A stretch of 5,236 nucleotides of DNA from assembly GCA_030596405.1 (NCBI GenBank), contig JAUVKB010000152.1:1-5236 (forward strand), written 5' to 3'. Below the pieces are notes generated by a model. That model was not told the origin of the DNA, made no database searches, and saw only the letters and a list, made by a program, of their open reading frames with translations. Of the stretch, positions 4,042 to 5,236 are shown one piece after another; within the stretch, counting starts at the first letter, position 1, and each line of letters starts with the position of its first letter. Both the position numbers and the translations under genes were made by a program. The stretch is from Deltaproteobacteria bacterium (GTDB taxonomy: Bacteria; Desulfobacterota; Desulfobacteria; Desulfobacterales; JAUVKB01).

Positions 4042-5236
4042 ATGTTTTTCGATTTATTAGCAAAAATATTTGGAAGCAAGAATGAACGGGAGTTGAAAAA
4101 ACTGGAGCCCATGGTTGAGCAGATTAATGCTTTAGAGCAGAAAATGCAGTCCATGAGCGACGATCAGCTTAAAGCCCAGGCTTTTTTGTTCAAAGAACGT
4201 CATAAAAAGGGTGAATCCTTGGATGATATCCTTCCCGAAGCCTTTGCAACGGTGCGGGAGGCTTCCGTGCGCACATTGAAGATGCGGCATTTTGACGCCC
4301 AGTTGATCGGGGGGATCGTTCTTCACCAGGGGAAGATCGCTGAAATGAAGACCGGCGAAGGAAAAACACTGGCTGCCACCCTTCCGGCGTATCTAAATGC
4401 AATTTCAGGCAAAGGCGTGCATATTATTACGGTGAACGATTACCTGGCTGAGCGTGACACCCAATGGATGGGCCAAATTTATAATTTTCTCGGTCTTTCC
4501 GTGGGCAGTATCTTGCATGGTCTGGACGATGCCGAGCGTAAAGAGGCATACAGTGCCGATATTGTTTACGGGACAAATAATGAATTCGGTTTTGATTATT
4601 TAAGAGACAATATGAAGTTCGACAGCGACTCGATCGTTCAGGGTGAACTTAATTTTGCCATAGTAGACGAGGTCGACAGCATATTAATCGACGAAGCAAG
4701 AACCCCTTTGATAATATCCGGCCCCGCGGAAAAATCGACAAGTCTCTATTATCAGGTCGACGGCATTATTCCCCGTTTTTCACGCGACACCGATTTTACA
4801 ATAGATGAAAAGGCCCGGTCCGTGGTATTGACGGACAAAGGTGTCGCAAGGGCTGAAAATGCTCTTAAGGTCGACAACCTGTATGACGCAAAGCATATCG
4901 AACTTTTGCATCATGTTAATCAGGCATTAAAGGCTCATACCCTTTTCAAGCGTGACGTGGATTATATTGTTAAAGACGGAGAGGTTATTATAGTCGATGA
5001 ATTTACCGGCCGTTTAATGCCGGGACGAAGGTACAGTGAAGGGTTGCATCAGGCCCTTGAGGCCAAAGAGAAGGTAAAAATTGAAAACGAGAACCAGACA
5101 CTTGCCACTGTCACATTTCAGAATTATTTCAGATTGTATAATAAACTTGCCGGTATGACGGGCACGGCCGATACGGAAGCTTCGGAATTTAAAAAGATAT
5201 ATAATCTTGACGTTATAGTCGTTCCCACAAACAAGA
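4042..5236 (+). CDS. secA: Preprotein translocase ATPase SecA, N-terminal part (cut by window end)
   Basis: SecA is the cytoplasmic and membrane-bound motor that drives unfolded preproteins through SecYEG. The first 398 codons are present, out of roughly 830-900 in a full protein; the frame is open to the last base. Walker A MKTGEGKT is at 102-109, with K108 at the same number as in E. coli. The DEVDSILIDEAR block (Walker B, D209-E210) is intact. VDEFTGRLMPGRR lies around 318-330, and GMTGTADTEASEF at 371-383 is the conserved block that follows the preprotein-crosslinking domain. The second ATPase half, scaffold and any zinc-binding tail lie outside the window. The start MFFDLLAKIFGSKNERELKK is typical, so ATG 4042 is secure, yet no Shine-Dalgarno sequence precedes it: the upstream bases are purely A/T for 15 nt. 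Confidence 0.97.
   Translation, partial: MFFDLLAKIFGSKNERELKKLEPMVEQINALEQKMQSMSDDQLKAQAFLFKERHKKGESLDDILPEAFATVREASVRTLKMRHFDAQLIGGIVLHQGKIAEMKTGEGKTLAATLPAYLNAISGKGVHIITVNDYLAERDTQWMGQIYNFLGLSVGSILHGLDDAERKEAYSADIVYGTNNEFGFDYLRDNMKFDSDSIVQGELNFAIVDEVDSILIDEARTPLIISGPAEKSTSLYYQVDGIIPRFSRDTDFTIDEKARSVVLTDKGVARAENALKVDNLYDAKHIELLHHVNQALKAHTLFKRDVDYIVKDGEVIIVDEFTGRLMPGRRYSEGLHQALEAKEKVKIENENQTLATVTFQNYFRLYNKLAGMTGTADTEASEFKKIYNLDVIVVPTNK

Overview
The window looks like a piece of chromosome from an AT-rich Gram-negative bacterium. The SecA and FolD sequences, and an M23 peptidase gene directly upstream of secA, best fit the Desulfobacterota (deltaproteobacterial sulfate reducers, Desulfobacterales-like). 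That placement comes from remembered family sequences, not from a search. All well-supported genes lie on the + strand and are housekeeping genes. No phage, CRISPR or defence system is visible.

Layout. 1-515: a strong bidirectional-looking terminator (66-114), a doubtful minus-strand ORF of 72 codons, then a promoter region. 516-905: a YvlD/phage-holin-4 superfamily small membrane protein with a strong ribosome binding site. 906-1308: about 400 bases with no intact gene. This gap holds a frameshifted N-terminal scrap of a TrkH/KtrB-type potassium transporter (957-1068) and a 133-bp imperfect palindrome with 26-bp terminal inverted repeats (1101-1233) that looks like a MITE or REP-type element. 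1309-1749: dtd, D-aminoacyl-tRNA deacylase. 1853-2761: folD, the bifunctional folate enzyme, with its own promoter and Shine-Dalgarno sequence, closed by a perfect 36-nt palindromic terminator. 2939-3865: a membrane-anchored M23 (LytM) peptidoglycan endopeptidase with a consensus-like promoter. 3866-4041: a spacer with what reads as the first residues of a glyoxalase/VOC-fold protein without the rest of the gene, overlapped by a possible 42-codon upstream ORF. 4042-5236: the first 398 codons of secA, cut by the window end.

The genes do not form one pathway. dtd handles tRNA quality control, folD one-carbon metabolism, and the M23 peptidase and SecA act at the cell envelope. Each appears to have its own promoter. 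The most interesting part is the spacers: two decayed gene fragments, a small palindromic element that may carry a promoter towards dtd, and an unusual lack of Shine-Dalgarno sequences before dtd, the M23 gene and secA, in contrast to yvlD and folD.
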